A stretch of DNA of 64,000 bases from Heterobilharzia americana (lineage: Eukaryota; Platyhelminthes; Trematoda; Strigeidida; Schistosomatidae), in the NCBI GenBank assembly GCA_944470555.2, contig OX104130.1:62687160-62751159 (forward strand). The letters run 5' to 3'. Below, one piece after another: positions 21,273 to 35,034 of this stretch (its first letter is position 1; every line of letters begins with the position of its first letter). The notes beneath the pieces were generated by a model. That model worked only from the letters and a program-made list of their open reading frames with translations. It was not told where the DNA came from and did not search any database. The translations under genes and the position numbers were made by a program.

Positions 21273-23429
21273 CATTTTAAAGTTTATGTAGGTCTTCGTT
21301 ATACGAAAATCTCTGATAAAGAATAGTTTACGAAAGTATCTCTCATCATAAACTGATATCTATTTACTAAATGTGAAAAATGATCCATTAAATTCCCTTT
21401 TGTTAGCTATACTTTAAACTTTTTATCACCAAATACGAAATTATTAACCTCCGTGTAACATAATTTCAGGAGCGAGTAGTTCTTTGAAAACCCAAAGAAG
21501 AACTATACGGCTGTATTGTACATTTTGGCTTACAATTGATAACTTCCCAAATTGTGTCAGTAGGTTATAGCAGCCGGTCTATATTTTACTGACTCCCCAC
21601 ACCAATCTATATATATCAAGAAACTCCGCATTTTTCTTTGTAATATATCTGTGGAGTTCCAATTCTCTATAGTTTGATAACATTTTGTGATAAGAAAAAT
21701 ATGCCAGCAGTTAGTTACATTCATTATTTTTTTTCGTGTTTCGGTTACAGTCGATTGCAAAATATTTTTAACTATGGGAAATAAAGTTCTCTTTCTAAAA
21801 CTACATTTCCCTTGTTAATAGAGTTTTCCTTTCAAAATTACACCAGGTTAGTTTGCACAGTTTCATAAGCCTAATTAAGCCTACTCCTATCTAATTAAAT
21901 TAAGTGCACATTTTACAGATACATTTCTGCCCTGAATATCTTTCTTAATTTTTTTTCACTACTTATTACAATTAAGTAACTACTGTGTTTGACGGTAATT
22001 TGTTTGATAAAAATTTGGTGCTGAAAAAGTTCAAAATTTCTGAATCGTGTAGTCAACCGTTTCGTAAGAAATAATTTAGAATTTTCCATTTGAATTCGTA
22101 GTCACCAAGGATAAAATAAGGGTTAAGTTTAAGAAGAAATAGGTTATCATGAGAATAATAAAATAGCAAGTATGGGTACTACAATGGAAGTGCTAGATAT
22201 ATAACCGCATTGCATACCTGTTGCCAGACTGTAAATCAGTGTTAAAAAGGTATCTTCTAATTAAAATGCACAGGTATCAGTTCAGCTGTCTTTGAACACT
22301 TAGAAGCATTGAACACAAGACTGTTCAACAATTCAGAGTCGCAACTTAGTTGCTGGATGGTTGCATGGAAACTGCTTGATCTAATGATGGGCCGATTGAG
22401 TTCAATGGCGAAGAAACAGTCCATTTGTACTCTCTCGTTTTAAATCACTGTTCAACTCACTTGAACCTTTGATGATGACTATTTTCAATGGCAGTGTATT
22501 CAGTTTTAATAAACCCAAGACTAACAAATTCACATTTGAAAAAGGCTTTGGTTTAAAGTAGAAAGTTAATGGTTACTATAGTTTACTATAATTGATATGA
22601 AAGTGAAGCTTAGACAGTGGTAGAGTATTATTTCATATTAGATTATTCATTTGATATCGCACGCAGTGATGCAGTATTATTTACTAGATGTTATGAGCAG
22701 AATTTATTACTGAAATTCATATTAAAGTAATCATACGACTTTCAACTTTCCAACAGTTCTTCATTCTTTTATTTTAATGGTGGCAAAATTTCCTATCAAT
22801 TTACATTACGTGATAACTCATTCCTGTTACATGTATTGTGTATTGGTTTAATGAACGAAAGTTCTGTAATCATTTTCTCAGTGTGACCAGCTATACTAAG
22901 TTCTAGAATCATCACCCTATCTCACTCTATATCATGATAGTGAATCAGTACGTACGTAACTTACTTACCTTACTAGGGTCTATCACTTTATTTTTTTCTA
23001 GATTCTTATTTTCTACTATTTTGGCGAACCCTGATGGTTTATTTTGAAAGTTTTATGATTTTCAAACTGATAAAAAGTTTAAAAAAAGTAGCTGTAGCCT
23101 ATAGAAATTTAGGATAGACTCTCTTGCTTGATTACCGAGTGATATCTTATAGCTGAAGCTATATAGAATTCGTTGGATCTAAAAGCATACACAATGGGCA
23201 AGATTACTCTCTTGAAGTTGTTAATACTGTTTTCATGTCACCATTGAAAAAATGTTAAGTCGTGCTTAAAATAAGGAGGACTACAGTCCTTTTAGGGATT
23301 ATAGACTTTTACTTGCTATAAGAAATAAAACCATATATGTATGTTACTAAAGTCTTATTCAAATCAGCCTATTTACTGTCTATAAATTTCAGTCAGTCAG
23401 ACAATACCAACTTGGGATGTGATACTTTT
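21273..23429. other. Unassigned AT-rich intergenic sequence
   Basis: No repeat of the named families and no supported coding frame; the 67-codon minus-strand frame at 21760-21557 has no motif. Confidence 0.35.
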
Positions 23430-25000
23430 ACACAGTAGTTCAAGTTACCACACTCCATATCAGTAGATCAAGAAATACGGCAACAAAATGAAAGGTTGCG
23501 CAGTAAGAAAGAAAGTGATTAGAAGTCATAAGTATAGAGGAGGAGGTGGTAAAACGTTATCAGAATGAGATGCCACGATTAAGATGAAGATAACGTCTAG
23601 GTGTTTCTGTGCCACTGAGATCTATCCTATGCAATCTCATCTACAGTATGCAACCATTTTTGGTTTTCTGACACATACATTCAAATCTGGAAGTCTGCAT
23701 TTCTTTACATGGCTCAGAGTGACCGTCGTAGACCTTATGGACTGATGTGATGTTTCATTTCAGTCACCCCTCACTTTTTTAATCCGAAAGTTACTTCTGA
23801 TACTGTTACGCAAATGGATAAACGGTTGCTTAGGGGTTATAATACGCCCTGGCCACTTGAGTCGATGAAGGCTTACAATATCTCTAACTGAATAACCTCT
23901 GCTGCCTAAGACTCTATGCTTGACCTCCTCGTGGATAATGAAATAGATCCACAAAAAACGGCATATCCTATGAGGGAAACAGTCTTTCACTTTTAATGGC
24001 TATGTTTCACAGATGTACAGTTAAATGGGACAAATCACGGTGTAGTATTATTGACGCAAAAAACATAATCAGATATCTCGTTATCGTCCTAAATTGCATC
24101 ATTTGAAGAAAATCAGTTAAACCCTAAAATGCATGTGGAAATCCCACCAACTAATATCCTACAAAGTAGATGATCAAATCACTCAACTAATTTCTTACAT
24201 AATTTCAAGAGAAGCATAAGCTCAGATCAGACTTGAGTCAGTAGTTTGCATTTGTTTGGCTAGAAACTCATCCCAAACATTGAAATTTTCAGTCAAAATA
24301 TACAGAAAACTCCATCTTGTCAGCATCTTCACCTAACAACGCTATGTAATCTGTGTTCTCTAGGTCTACTGAGGAGTTTTCCGTGACAATGTCAATCTGT
24401 GTAATATCAGATATGGAGATAGAGGAATGTTCATAGATACGTCTATGGCAAAATTAAATTTGAATGGAGAATGTAAACACTCTTCATGAACACCCCTCAA
24501 TGTTCATCATTCAGCTGATATTCCACCATGCAGTGTGACATGACCAAAGTCGTTTGACTATAGAGTCCTTAGTAGAATGATTTAATTACCCGACAAACCC
24601 TACAGTGATGAAACCCTCGATAAGATCTCTTGATCAATGGAGTCCACTACTGTCTTGATATCAATAAAGACAGTTAGTGTAAGGCAATGTTAATTGTTCA
24701 TCTTTTCCGTGTTATGACAAAAAGGTAAAGATCTGATTTAGACACCTATGATTGGGTCTGGGACCAGCCTGCTATGTTCGTCAAACTGATTCCCTTTGGC
24801 TTATCACAACAGGATTTCTCTCCTTTTTTGAAAAAATGAGACAATCAACAATTATGATCAGTCAAAAGGTGCCACATATGATTCCCATACACTAGGTAAC
24901 ACTTCAGTTAACTAAGCGAATAATGTTAGTCCACTGTCTTTAACTAACCATGATGCAAGCCCCAAGAGATCAGCTAGTATTCCATATTTCAGCTTACTTA
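23430..25000 (-). mobile_element. Old, heavily decayed LINE with reverse-transcriptase remnants
   Basis: Minus-strand translation near 24690-24610 gives LTVFIDIKTVVDSIDQEIL, matching reverse-transcriptase motif A (F-D-x-x-x-A-F-D-S-x-D-R-x-x-L) with changes. Near 23990-23760 it gives RVLGSRGYSV and LHRLKWPGRII, the counterpart of RVLERRGKSV and LHQLRWLGHVL in the copy at 29600-30530. The 3' region (23430-23640) also resembles that copy. The boundaries are approximate and no TSD was found. Confidence 0.65.
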
Positions 25001-25484
25001 CAACCATTTCAAATTTAGTGCATAAACGTATGGTCAATTGATAGAATAAAAAAGAAACACTTGTTATCTTTAACATGGTGTGATTTATCTTTGAGATGAT
25101 AATCCTGAAAAGTAAATGTTGACACTCAGATTTCTGTCTATTGTCTGCTTACTGAATTATTCCTCATTTTCATTCATTTCAGTTTATAGTAATTTTTTGA
25201 TGAGAAAAATGTTCCTAATAGCTCTATCAGAATGATGGAATTAGAAACTTGAACATTCCAGTGTTTATAGGAAAAGAGATAGACCTGAATTTATCGTAGC
25301 AAAATTCTGGTACAGACGCTTTGCCTCTTTATTAGAGCCATTTGTATTCAATTATTGTAAAATCAGTATGGAAAGAAGTGCAAATATTGAAAGAGTTAGT
25401 GGTTTACATTTGGTGATTACACGTTACCCTTAGCAATTTTCGAATTCTATTCATGTATTACCCAAGGCATAAAAACAACATTGT
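25001..25484. other. Unassigned AT-rich sequence
   Basis: No recognised feature. Confidence 0.35.
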
Positions 25485-25490
25485 ATTGAT

Positions 25491-28266
25491 TATTATCATT
25501 TGCCCCTTGGGTTCCCAGTGGAGCATAAGGCTTCAGTAGCACGTCGCCACTGCACTCTCTTCTCTGCGGTCTTTCGAACCTAGCTTCACGACTGCCTGCT
25601 CATAAGCTTTCATTTGATCCTCACACGATCTCCTCCATGTTACCCTTGGACGCCCAACTCGTTGTTTCCCATTTGGGTTCCACTGGAGGGCCTGGCACAT
25701 GATGCCCCTAATGGTCTTCTCAGTGTATGTCCAATGCAATCCATCTCCACTTCCTTCCACTGCATATTTGTTGGGTGATAGGTTGTTGGTTGGTTTGTTG
25801 CCAATTCAGAGTTCCTTGTTGCCTATTCTTTCTGGTCGTCTAATCTTCAGTATCGAGTGAGCATAGGCGGGAGCTGTTGATGTATGTCCGTAGTTTCCTA
25901 AAGCGCCAAGTCTTTGAACCATATAGAATCACTGACTTGACATTGGTGTTGAAAATCCGGATCTTGTTTACGCTTTATGCTTAGTGGAGTAGAGTGTAGT
26001 AGATTTCCACACCGATTTCAGGTTAATGAACGCCTGTCTTGCTTTCCGATCCTGGCTTTGACGTCCTCGTCTGTGCCGCCGCCTGTAACAGTTGGAACGA
26101 TGCTGCCTAGATAGGTGAAAGAGACAACTTCCTTTAGTTTTCTCCCGTTGATGGTGATTGAAGCTTATTGTTGCTGGTTGGGTATATTCATCACCTCTGT
26201 CCTCTCTACATTCATTTGAAGTCCCGCCTTCGGTGCCTCTTCTGTCAACTTATCGGTTTTGCCTGTAGATCTTCGAGTTTGTGCCACAAGACATGAGACA
26301 TAAATCATCGTTGGCGAAATCCAAATCTTCTAGGGTCTTCTCATTGGTCCAGTCAGCGTGTGCCCATCTTCTCGCTCTTTACAATTTGTCACATAATCCA
26401 GTCGACCACAATCAGGAAGATCATAGGTGATAGTAGGCAGACATGTCTTATTCCTGTCTTCACTTCAAAGGCGTCACTGAGCTTTCCATTGTGAATTACT
26501 TGGCATGTGGCGTCTTCATATAGCTTTTGAACGAGATTGATAAAGGTTTGTGATATTCCGTAATGTTGAAGCAGCTTCCTGCCAAATTACTTCTCTGTCG
26601 ATGCTGTTGAAAGCCTTTTCAAAGTGAATGAAGTTGAGATAAAGACCCAGTTGACTGCTATTCTATGCTGTGTTCTATGATGATGCGTAATGTAGCGTTG
26701 CAATCCGCACATGATTTATTGTTCCTGAAACCAGCGTGCTCCGGTAGTAGTTTTGAACGCAGTGCACTTTTTAATTTCTCTAGGATGATGCAGCATAATA
26801 TTTTGCTTGGGGTGGACAGGAGCATGATTCCGCGACAGTTCTTGCAAAGACTAAGGTCACCCTTCTTCCGATCAATTGGTAGGTACCTTTCCTTCCTTCC
26901 AAACCTTCTGCAGTAGTAGTGTGAGCATGTTCCTTGTTGTTTTAGCGTTTATTTTTGGTGCTTCTGGAGGGATTCCATCTGGTCTTGCTACCTTCCTGGT
27001 TTTCAGTAACTTTATGGCTTTTGGGACTCCACCTCTGCTTTTGTGGGAGGGCTTGTGCTCACTTGTAATTCTGCGGTTGCTGGTGGTATTTCTGGTCGTG
27101 GTCGATTCAAGAGTTTTTTTGGAGTAGTCAGCCCATTGTTTTCTTTGTGTCTCCGCCCTGGTAACTAGCTTTCCTTCACTATCTTTCATTGGTTTCGTCT
27201 GAGTAGATCTCTTCCGAGATAAAAATCTGGTTATTTTATATAACGTTGTAAGGTCTGTGTCTCGCCTACCTGCAGCCTGTTCTGCTTCATTTGCCAGTGT
27301 GTCGTGGGGGTGTCTTTTGTCTTTCCGTGCACTCTTCTTCACTTCTTTGTCCAGTGTATTGTTTTATACATTGTACTGAGTTCCTCCTCTTTTTGAGCAT
27401 CCTTGCACTGTATCAACTTCTGCTTCACCATCTTCCTCTCTTCTATCAGCTCTCATGTGTTCATCGAGATCCATTCCTTGCCTTGTTTCCTCTTCCTTCC
27501 TAGTACGGTTATGCAGGTTTCTTTCCACATAGCTTTCAAAGACTTCCAGTGCTCATCCACACAGGTTTCCTCAGGGATGTTCCTCGATATCTCCCATTAT
27601 GTCTTGATGGCTGACGTGAAGATGTCCCTTGTAGTTTTGGTCCTTCAGTTTCTGGGTGTTGGACTTGAACTATGGTCTATCATCACCAGCTTCTTTGAAG
27701 ACTTTCAACTTGATTTGGAAGTTTCCTTGCATTAGATAGTGAGTGGTGTGAACCTACATCTGCTCCCCTTATTGATCTTGTGTCAAGGAGACTGCGTCTC
27801 CACATTCTTGAGGTTGAGATGAATTCGATCTGATTTTTAGTGTAGTGTGTCCATGTGATTAAATCCATGTCGCTCGCTTTGTGAATATCCTTGTGTTTAT
27901 ACGCAGTGCCTCCAATCACCAGGTCATTAAATGCTCAGAAGTCTGCAAACAGTTCTCCATTCTCATCCATCATTTTACCGAGTGCTTCTCGACCTATGAT
28001 GAGTTCTCTTCCTTTGTTGTCCTCTCCCAGTTTGTCATTCATGTCACTCCACCCATTAGAATTTTGATGTCGCCAACTGGGGTGTTGTCTTGTCTATTAC
28101 TGATTGCAGTTGTCTATAGAATTTCTCCTTCTTCTCTTAGTCCGTATTATTCGTAGGCGTGTAGTATTGTATGATTGTGACTTTCATTCCTTTTGAGTTG
28201 AATTTTGCTGTCATGATCCTGGGGGAGATTAGTTCCCACTGCATGATAGCCTCATTGATAACTGAT
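25491..28266 (-). mobile_element. RTE-like LINE, 5'-truncated (copy E)
   Basis: A minus-strand copy of about 2.75 kb begins inside the endonuclease and runs through the reverse transcriptase to the 3' end at about 25491. Pieces include RMWRRSLLDTRSIRGADVGS (near 27830), LKTRKVARPDGIPPEAP (near 27010) and the C-terminal region near 25980-25540. Near its 5' end GGCTATCATG joins directly to CAGTGGGAACT, a deletion of about 40 bp relative to the copy at 46806. Only a weak 6-bp candidate TSD (ATTGAT, 25485-25490 and 28254-28259) is visible. Confidence 0.85.
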
Positions 28267-28959
28267 TGAATTTGTAATTTGGAGTACGATATATTGTTTT
28301 GAACTTCCTGAGAAAGTATAACTCAGTAGGCAACATTTGGTTTGAGCAAGTTGGGAAACCAAGTAATTTCAAATGTAAAGCAAACTACTTTTTGATGGTA
28401 AGTATTTAAACGGCTGAATAATGATATAAAGCCAAATGCAACTGGAAAACCTTACAAATTGTAAAAAGATTTCAGAAGTACTGAATACTTCTCCACTTTT
28501 CACTTAGAACCGATTCTGTGTATATTATACATTCAAAACAGTTATTCAGTAACTGATTTTGTATGCTGAGACATGAAATTTCTAAGTTTACAGGTAACGT
28601 TACTTAAATCTATTGTAGTTAGTAATATCAACTTATCAACTCTTATTGAACAGAAAAGTAATCGCACTTAACTACAACTGCTACTATATTTTGTATTTGA
28701 CAGAGAGTAAGAGTCATTGTTTGAAGAATTAATTCACCACTACCAGTAGTGTAAAGGGGGTTGCCTGTCGCTTGAACAGCTGTCTGTAACTGAAGATTTG
28801 AGTGATGCGTATTCGAATCTCTAGGAGAGAGAGAAAAAGAGAAAGAGTCCGTTTTACAAGTTTATAGATGTGACTCACAAGTATAACAAGAAAATAATGC
28901 TTAGAACCAATGTTTTCCACTGGTTACTGTTAAATAAATAAATAAATAAACATTCAGCT
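28267..28959. other. Unassigned sequence with short simple repeats
   Basis: A purine-rich GAGAGAGAGAAAAAGAGAAAGAG-like tract lies near 28825 and (AAAT)n near 28932-28950. No gene is supported. Confidence 0.4.
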
Positions 28960-29205
28960 TGGAGGCTTCTGGGGATTTTATTGATTTCATGTTGGCGTCC
29001 ATCGTTGACTGACATCTTTTGGAGGGCTATCGGAAACATGGAAGCATTTGGTACCTGTTCCGTCCCAGTATGGGACTCTTCAGCAGTGAACACCCATGAC
29101 CTCATCCGGGATCCAGCCAAAGACCTCCAGTTTTCGTGGTGACCACTTTATTGCTAAGTCACTGGGTTTTAAAATCCAAGGTTCTAGATTCGATCCCTGA
29201 CGAGC
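28960..29205 (-). repeat. tRNA-derived dispersed repeat, third family, degenerate
   Basis: The order GACTGACATCTTTTGGAGG, GGAAACATGG, CCTGTTCCGTCCCAGTATG, GGGACTCTTCAGCAGTGAAC and CACCCATGACC matches the copies at 52105 and 58470. The part that should hold the tRNA-like boxes (29120-29200) is scrambled. Confidence 0.55.
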
Positions 29206-29599
29206 TCATAGATAGGCACCGCTGATGATTCCTATGCTTAGACAAAACAGTTATTCAGTGATCCGAGGTTTTTTTCAACTGATATCAAACCGTGGTGAGT
29301 ACCATCCTGAAATATATATATGCATTTACTAATTTCTTAAATCATTAAATTCCACTTAAAATATGTATTTCTTGTTTCTATTTTACAGGTGAAGAAACTA
29401 ATGGAAGTCTTTTGAGACGGTTTTGCACATAACTAATCTTTCGTATAGAATAGTCTTATAGTTTTAAAATCTTAAATTAGCTATCTGTCTATTTAACTTT
29501 AACTAACAATTTATCATGTGTTGTCATTTTCTTTCTTTATTATTTAGTTAAAATAATCGTAAAGTATTTTGTATAAAGTAATAATGGTTGCAGTATTGG

Positions 29600-30530
29600 A
29601 ATGAAACAAGTTCTTTTTCTACAAGCTACGACTTCTCCATTCATTCATACATGTAAATCAACATCGGACCAGGCATTGCTACGTAACGGTTCGCGTTGCC
29701 ACAGCTCATATCAGTACATTAAACAAAAAGGCAGCAAAATGGAAGATGAAAAAAAGAAAATTCAGTCAAAAGATACGTAAAGTACTTAAGGAGAGGAAGG
29801 GAGAATGACAAAATGGTTGAGAATCGGTATAGTGTTAAGATGAGGATAATGTGTGTATACATTTGCGCCACTGACATCGGTTCTCAGCTATATCTCCTAG
29901 AGTCTCCAATCACTGATTTCTCTTGCCCGTGGACCCTAACCACCTAGTCTGCATCGTCCTACATGGTTCAAACTAACAGTCAGAGACTTCATACATTAAT
30001 TCCATGTTTTAGTTCGACCACATCGCACCTTTTTCCAGCATGGACCTACTTCGGTCAACATTGTGTGACGAGGCAGACAGCGACTAGGCATACTTAACAC
30101 ATGTCCCAACCATCTCAGTTGGTGAAGGTTCACAACTGATTTACCTCTTCTCTCTAAAACTCTTCGCCTAACTTCTGCATTACTCACATGGTAACACCAC
30201 GGAATACGGCCTATACTACGAAGGCGACGGTGGTCAAACACCTGAAGCCTTTTTGTATCCTCCACCTTCAATGGCCATATTTCACAGCCATACAGCAGGA
30301 CAGACCGAACTGCTGCGCACTACACGCGACCCTTAATAGACAATCAGATATCACGGCGGCGCCATAGGTGGTGTAAATTGGCAAAAGCCAGCCGAGCCTT
30401 TTTTATACGAGCAGAGATCTCATCGGCCACTGAGTCACCAGGGTTGATCTTACTTCCCAGGTAAGTGAAGTGGTCGACGTTTCCCTAGTCATTAATATGA
30501 AAACAATATGTACCTTCGGTATTAGTCACT
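29600..30530 (-). mobile_element. Second LINE family, reverse-transcriptase 3' part
   Basis: The minus-strand translation at 30271-29996 contains VEDTKRLQVFDHRRLRSIGR, VSNAEVRRRVLERRGKSV and LHQLRWLGHVLSMPSRCLPR, a C-terminal region typical of endonuclease-reverse transcriptase LINEs in flukes. Upstream coding (about 30530-30280) includes GDEISARIKKARLAFANL-type sequence, read from the complement of 30350-30430. It is distinct from the RTE-like copies. The 5' end is truncated; the 3' limit is uncertain. Confidence 0.75.
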
Positions 30531-30534
30531 GAAC

Positions 30535-30745
30535 TTTGATCCTAATTGGAATTGTTAGGGATATTAGCCATGAACTGAGTCTAGCAGTGGTACTCCGGAC
30601 GCATGTTCTGCCCTATTTGGGACTCGTCAACTGGATGTACCTGCCTCCTTTTGAATGGATGTGTTCCCACCAAGAATCACAACCAGGACCAATCGCTTCA
30701 AGCACTGTAGTGTCACCCACTGGGCCACTGAGTCACGATACTTAG
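30535..30745 (-). repeat. Sm-alpha-like SINE, ribozyme core mutated
   Basis: On the minus strand a tRNA-like head (CAGTGGCCCAGTGGGTGAC) is followed by GGTACATCCAG, TTGACGAGTCCCAAATAGGG, CAGAAC and GCGTCC. The first core residue C3 is T and GAAAC is changed to AGAAC, so cleavage is not expected. Confidence 0.7.
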
Positions 30746-31190
30746 GTGGATAGTTTACATTTATCAAGAAATGACTTTTTTTATGTATGGGACTGTCATG
30801 ATAACACAACACTGTTCAAGCCTGTATGTGTATTGTCTCCTATCCTCGTAGTGAATGCGACTGAAGTGTATCGAACAACTTAAATGAATCAGTATTTATA
30901 CTTGAGCTATCTAAAGAATCAGGGATTTTTCATGCTGAAAATGTAGATAAGATTTTTAGTATGAGGAAATTCAGAAGTTGTCTTACTTTCAGCTATGCTT
31001 TTGTAGTTGAAACTCTTAGTGTCTTCTATCAAAACAAACTTAGCGAATAAGCATCTTGGATGAGTAGTTATCAAAATCTTTTGGTTTCATTATCATTCAT
31101 ATCGTTGATGCAAATTAGTATCACTCTTCAAAATAGCATATAGTTTAAATGTGTTTTTTAACAAAAGAAGTCCTACTTTAAGTTTATGCA
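30746..31190. other. Unassigned AT-rich sequence
   Basis: No recognised feature. Confidence 0.35.
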
Positions 31191-31201
31191 GCTTGAAATT
31201 A

Positions 31202-32250
31202 TTATTTATCCCTTGGGTTCCTAATGGAACTAAGGGCCTCAGTAGTACGTCTCCAGTGCACTCTGTCCTCTGAAATATTTTGAACCTGGCTCCACGACAG
31301 CCCAGAAGCTCTGATGTCTTCCTCGCACGATCTCCTCCATGTCACCCTCGCCTCGGACAACCAACTCGTCGTTTCCCATCGGGGTTCCACTCTATGGCCT
31401 GACCTGACTCATGATGTCTCCGAATAATCTCAGTGTATATCCAATCCAATCCATCTCCACTTCCTTCCACTGCATATTTGTTGGGTGATAGGTTGTTGGT
31501 TGGTTTGTTGTCTATTCAGATTTCCTTATTGCTTATTCTTACTATTCTGGTCATGTGATGTTCAGTAACGAGCCAGCGTAGGTGGCAGTTGTTGATGAGT
31601 ATCTGTAGTTTATTGGAAATCCCTTTCTTAACGCGCGAAGTCTGTGAACCATACAGGAGCAGTGATTTGACGGTGGTGTTGAAAATCTGGATCTTGTTCC
31701 ACATGCTGAGTGCAGAAGATATTCACACTGGATTCAGGTTAATGAACACCTGTCTTTCTTTTCTGATCCTGGCTGACTTTGAAGTCCTCATCTGTGCCAC
31801 CGCCGCCGCCTGTAGTTGAAACGGTCAAGCCTAGATAGATGAAAGAGGTTACTTCCTTTAAGTTTCTCCCATTGATGGTGATCGGAGCTTGTTGTTGTTG
31901 TTCTCGTTGGTTGGGCATCTTCATCACCTCTGTCTTCTCTACATTCACTTGAATTCCCGTCTCCACTGCCTCTTCTGTCAACTTGTTAGTTTTTGCCTGT
32001 AGATCTTCAAGTTTGTGCGACAAGACATCAGACACAAGTCATCGGGGAAATCCAAATCTTCTAGGTTCTTTCCCGCGGTCCAGCCAGCTTATCCCTCTCT
32101 TCTCGCTCCTCACTGCTTGTTGCATGATCCAGTCCACTACAATCAGGAATATCATGGGTGATAGTAAGCGGCAGCCCTGTTTTACTCCTGTCTTCACTTC
32201 AAAGGCATCACTGAGCTTCCCATTGTGAATTACTTGGCGTATGGCTTCTG
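31202..32250 (-). mobile_element. RTE-like LINE, 5'-truncated (copy F)
   Basis: A minus-strand fragment of about 1.05 kb lies between perfect 11-bp TSDs, GCTTGAAATTA (31191-31201 and 32251-32261). It covers the reverse transcriptase from just before the active site, where the FADD region is altered (DDLC-type residues replaced near 32040), to the 3' end. Confidence 0.9.
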
Positions 32251-32261
32251 GCTTGAAATTA

Positions 32262-35034
32262 CTAGAACTTAATGATTGTGAGATTTCAAGTTTTGCAGCA
32301 AGATTTACTATTAATCTGTGTAAGTAATACTCATCTTACTTATGTCTGAACCATGCAGGGCTGTTACAGAATCTGGACTGTTCTATTAGGGCAGTGTTAG
32401 TCGAATACACATAGTTTGTTATAATTCGTTCTCTTTAGTGATGAGCATTTGCGATTATTTAAAAAAACAGCGTGCTGTTTTTAGTATCCTCTGTCCACTA
32501 CTGGTGATGTCAGTTTACAAAGACCAGTATATCCGCGTCACAACTCTATTAGTTATTGAATCCCTTTCTTGAATGCGAGTAAGTGGAGTAGTTCCTAACT
32601 TCAACTACCCCGTTCATTACTATCAGACGGGACATTTTGTAAAATCGACCTTAAATTAACGACCTATTTTTCAGCTAGTAAGAAACATGCCTCAGATATC
32701 CTCTTATTTACGATGATAACCTTGCGAATATTAAACATTCATTAGCCTTTTCATACAACTGGACTTTTAACTGTTTTCTCTTTGATGTGAAGAATATAAA
32801 CAAGTATAATTCCATACCATATCTGAGTTATAATATATATTGATACTAATTTTTTCCATATATTTGATATATTTCTTATTCTGTTGCAGAACAATATGTT
32901 ATTGTGGTATTTTTACTTGTTTGGTAGTTGTAATAATTATAACTACTGCTTACTGTACAGCTTGTTTTACATGATTTCGTTAGAAATAAAATCTCACTCA
33001 CAGAATTACATTGTTCATTTTCTATGGGTACATTAGATCTTATTTTCTAATCGAAATATCATGTTTAATTCATCTCTTTTCCACGTGAATCTCATCAGAA
33101 AATAACGGTGATATTTTATTGGATTGAAAAGTATGTAAGTCGACAAGCATATACAAATTTGTGAACTGGAGAGTGGGATATATCTATCAAGAGAGTTGGT
33201 GATGTGAACTGGCTGTATAAACCTTAGTTGGTGTAGCACATTTCCAAACTTCTATTCACAGGTTGAGAGCTGAAAGGAAGTGGATAAAAGTGGGAATCAA
33301 TAATTTAAGTCATTAGGCTATGAGGTAAAAATATTTAATTCTTCTCAATAGTGCGGTGAGGATATATTTTACTGGAAAATTTCATGCGTCAAAGAGCCAA
33401 TCAGAATAAGTTGTCTTATCTTTTACCTTGGGGATTCTTATATTTGTGAAAACCGTATATATATATAGGATGTATTTTTGTCCAAATAAAGTTATCCTAG
33501 CAGTTACAGGTCAGTCTTTGTCTACTGATATTTCGTGGCTCAGTTCAAGTGTAATAATACGTCCAGTATCGCTATTACACCAGGGTCTTATTATACCCGG
33601 TCACCTATATGACTAAGCATCAAATTCATTGCCTAACAACTTCGAAACTCCACTGAAAATCGTACCATCATTAAACCCCTAACGACGAGAAATAAGTCTT
33701 TTCAGAACTAGTGTTTTCTGACTTTGATTAAATGGCAGTATACTGTGTGAATTATTGTCGGATATCAGATATTCTGGTGCTACTACATTGAGTAGTTATT
33801 ATTGATGAAATTGAGGAAACATTTCTTTTCACATACTAAGTACTATGATAAATCTGCATAATAATCAAGTTTTACCTTCGAAATTATGAAACATAATTTG
33901 ATTTTTTTGTCTGTTAGTTATACCAGCTCAGTCGCATGTTTGGCAAAAAAATTAGGGTTCTCACACTTCAAAGCCTTTTTGTAAGGAGTTGAAGTGATAA
34001 TAAATAATCAGCGTTGAATTAGCTAGAAAATGAGTATAGCTTAGTAAGTCCGACTAACACTTTGATTTAGTCAGTTTCTAACTTACTGTAAAAGAACTTT
34101 ATTTGCTGCATTTCATACTTCCTTTGTTTCTTAGTAGAATGGCTTTCCTACCTGCTTCCTGTTACAGGTTTTGCATACACTTCACTAGAACTTTTATTGT
34201 TATTATTTATAAGTTAGCAAGGATGGACGAGATATTTCTGTTGGTGCAGGATCGATCTTCATGAAACCTGGAAACACAATTTATCACATTTCAGACGTAT
34301 TTTTATAACTTTGTTACGGTTATCTTTATGAGGAGAGATAGTAACTTTTTCTCACAGCTTCACACACAAAATTTTGCTGACACAGTTAGTAATCGAATAT
34401 TTTCGACGACTTTATTGAGATAAAAAGCAAACAACTTATTTAGTCTTGAATAAGTAGCAAGAAATTTCAAGATTTCTCTTGGATTCCATAAGGTTAAAAC
34501 AAACTATTGATTCTTTTTTTTATTATATCCCATTTCAAACTAAATTTTATGGCAGCAAATGCAACGTAGAAATCTTATAAGCGTTAGAAAGAGTTTTTGT
34601 ATGGAAACTATGCTTGTGTTATTTAGTACAATAAGCGATTTCAAGAACGATTTTAATGTTAATCTATACTGCTAGATTAATTATATAGAATTCATCAGGA
34701 AATAACTATTAAGATTTTAAGTTTTTATTGAGAGATGAGATATACTACTGAACAACGTGAGTAGCTAAAATCAAGTCATGACTATCTGTAGGTTTCACTA
34801 ACCAAATCAGAATGATAAGAACAAGGAAAGACCATTTTGCTCATTCAAGGGAGAGCTTATCACCTATATACCCGGACAAATTCAGCACACAGAGACAAAT
34901 TGTTCAGACCTATTGAATCTAGCTAGCTGACTTGAGTAGACCGGTATACCTTGGATAGGATGATCACTCTTCAAATGACTTACAAATGGCACAGAATTTT
35001 TAAGTCTAAGAAAACAGTATACTGTTCACAGAGG
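32262..35034. other. Unassigned AT-rich intergenic sequence
   Basis: About 2.8 kb without a named repeat or supported gene. The last 200 bp may be the 5' continuation of the CR1-like remnant that follows, but no motif could be read there. Confidence 0.35.

Noticed and set aside
33428..33616. 62-codon plus-strand frame
   Set aside because: No motif, no splice context, and AT-rich composition expected by chance.
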